A stretch of DNA of 64,000 nt from Micromonospora tulbaghiae (GTDB lineage Bacteria > Actinomycetota > Actinomycetes > Mycobacteriales > Micromonosporaceae): NCBI RefSeq assembly GCF_900091605.1, contig NZ_FMCQ01000006.1, positions 233,940 to 297,939 on the forward strand, in the 5' to 3' direction. A program made the position numbers and the translations under genes. The notes below the pieces were generated by a model. The model made no database searches and was not told the origin of the DNA. It saw only the letters and a list, made by a program, of their open reading frames with translations. Of the stretch, positions 63,256 to 64,000 are shown piece after piece (the first letter of the stretch is position 1; the number at the start of each line of letters is the position of its first letter).

Positions 63256-64000
63256 TGGTTGACCTCTCGGAAGATCTCGGCGAGGGACGGGGTGACCGGG
63301 CCGAACGCGCGCACCGGGCCGCGGTCCAGCGCCGCGCGCAGCACCGCCTGGTCGTCGGCGGGCGGGTCCACCTCGAACACGGCGCGCGCGCCGTCGAGGT
63401 CGACCAGCCGCACACCGGGCTGGTCCCGCAGCCAGCCGGCGTCGCCGTCGACCACGATCGAGAACCGGGGCAGCGTGTACGCGGCGCGCAGCTCCTCGCG
63501 GGCGCCGGCGGCCCGGATCGTGCCGCCGGCGATGAGCACCAGGTCGTCGCAGAGCCGTTCCACCACGTCGAGCTGGTGGCTGGAGAACAGCACCGGCGCT
63601 CCGGCGGCGGCCCGTTCCCGCAGCACCGTCACCACCATGTCGACGGCGAGCGGATCGAGCCCGGAGAACGGCTCGTCCAGGATCAGCACCTCCGGGTCGT
63701 GCACCAGCGCGGCGGCGATCTGCGCCCGCTGCTGGTTGCCCAGCGACAGCGTCTCCAGCAGGTCGTCGGCCCGCTCGCCGAGACCGACCCGCTCCAGCAG
63801 CGCGTCGGTACGCCGGCGGGCCCCGGCGGCGTCCAGCCCGTACAGGCGGCCGAGGTGGACCACCTGCTCGCGGGGCGTCATCTTCGGGTAGAGGCCACGT
63901 TCCTCGGGCATGTAGCCGAACCGGGCGCGGGCCTCGCGCGCGAGCGGCTGTCCCCGCCACGTCACCTGCCCGGCGTCCGGGGCGAGCACGCCGAGGATGA
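63252..64000 (-). CDS. ABC transporter ATP-binding protein, 5' end outside window
   Basis: The partial 248-residue ATPase is cut by the window edge, so the Walker A and true start are missing; the frame continues past 64000 (ILGVLAPDAGQV at the edge). Present are the Q-loop region FGYMPEERGLYPKMTPREQV, signature LSLGNQQRAQIAAALVHDPE, Walker B VLILDEPFSGLDPLAVDMVV and switch His SSHQLDVVERLCDD. The C-terminal 75 residues are a DUF4162-type domain. It energises the permease to its 3' side by an overlap. Confidence 0.9.
   Translation of the reverse strand, partial: ILGVLAPDAGQVTWRGQPLAREARARFGYMPEERGLYPKMTPREQVVHLGRLYGLDAAGARRRTDALLERVGLGERADDLLETLSLGNQQRAQIAAALVHDPEVLILDEPFSGLDPLAVDMVVTVLRERAAAGAPVLFSSHQLDVVERLCDDLVLIAGGTIRAAGAREELRAAYTLPRFSIVVDGDAGWLRDQPGVRLVDLDGARAVFEVDPPADDQAVLRAALDRGPVRAFGPVTPSLAEIFREVNQ

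Noticed and set aside
1-64000. tRNA genes, CRISPR arrays and insertion sequences
   Set aside because: None were recognised by eye. No regularly spaced direct repeats, transposase motifs or cloverleaf sequences stood out, though a tRNA search program was not available.

Overview
The window is one contiguous stretch of high-GC (by eye about 73%) actinobacterial chromosome. The gene content points to Micromonosporaceae, most likely Micromonospora or a close relative. Evidence: polyprenyl-phosphomannose synthase, a phosphatidylinositol-mannoside block (pgsA, patA-like, pimA), an F420-type LLM oxidoreductase, many GTG starts, TANNNT boxes placed 6-8 nt before start codons (leaderless mRNAs), and GATC-ended intergenic palindromes of a kind I associate with this family. 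I see no tRNA, rRNA, CRISPR array, transposase or prophage. Genus level is inference.

Layout. (1) 1-9450: DUF1684 protein, small stress-type membrane protein, GH15 glucosidase, YfcE-type phosphoesterase, DUF3072 protein, renalase-like FAD enzyme, Na+/H+ antiporter, HAD phosphatase, and a PAS/GAF/PP2C/HATPase (SpoIIE-type) regulator. (2) 9651-14849: an envelope and stress group (TM-helix channel protein, small unknowns, SRPBCC, DUF2795, YihY/BrkB, ChaB). (3) 14924-19887: aldehyde dehydrogenase divergent from a CrtI-like FAD oxidoreductase, a repeat-rich 557-bp spacer, polyprenol-phosphate mannose synthase, SRPBCC protein. (4) 19973-27810: a tightly overlapping seven-gene operon carrying a sedoheptulose-7-phosphate to NDP-heptose pathway (GmhB-GT9 fusion, two GT4-type transferases, GmhA, HldE, SDR, GT9). 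Topoisomerase IB overlaps its end. (5) 28957-36736: AraC regulator, RecQ, LLM oxidoreductase, a 40-aa membrane protein, GH3/NagZ-like enzyme, class-V aminotransferase coupled to a GNAT. (6) 36835-41399: lipoprotein, DUF1206, MscS channel, a coupled holin-III/DUF3618/DUF4235 trio, cold-shock protein, small membrane protein. (7) 41482-48885: aldo/keto reductase divergent from a Tam methyltransferase-deaminase pair, a two-component system, ADP-ribosylglycohydrolase, YcnI-like protein. (8) 49089-64000: thrS, HIT protein, maltokinase-cap protein, aldo/keto reductase, EF-G2, then pgsA-patA-pimA, a membrane protein, pdxST, yebC, and an ABC exporter running off the right edge.

The most interesting system is the heptose operon. 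It encodes the isomerase, kinase, phosphatase and nucleotidyltransferase steps that Gram-negative bacteria use for LPS heptose, plus four glycosyltransferases, in an organism that should lack LPS. The glycan or metabolite it makes cannot be read from the sequence. Also notable are a family of four long GATC-ended palindromes and a 135-bp element with 21-bp terminal inverted repeats. Other points are a histidine kinase whose only sensible start is CTG, an internal codon-usage mosaic in gmhA, and a deaminase whose HHVGSAS motif suggests aminodeoxyfutalosine rather than adenosine as substrate.
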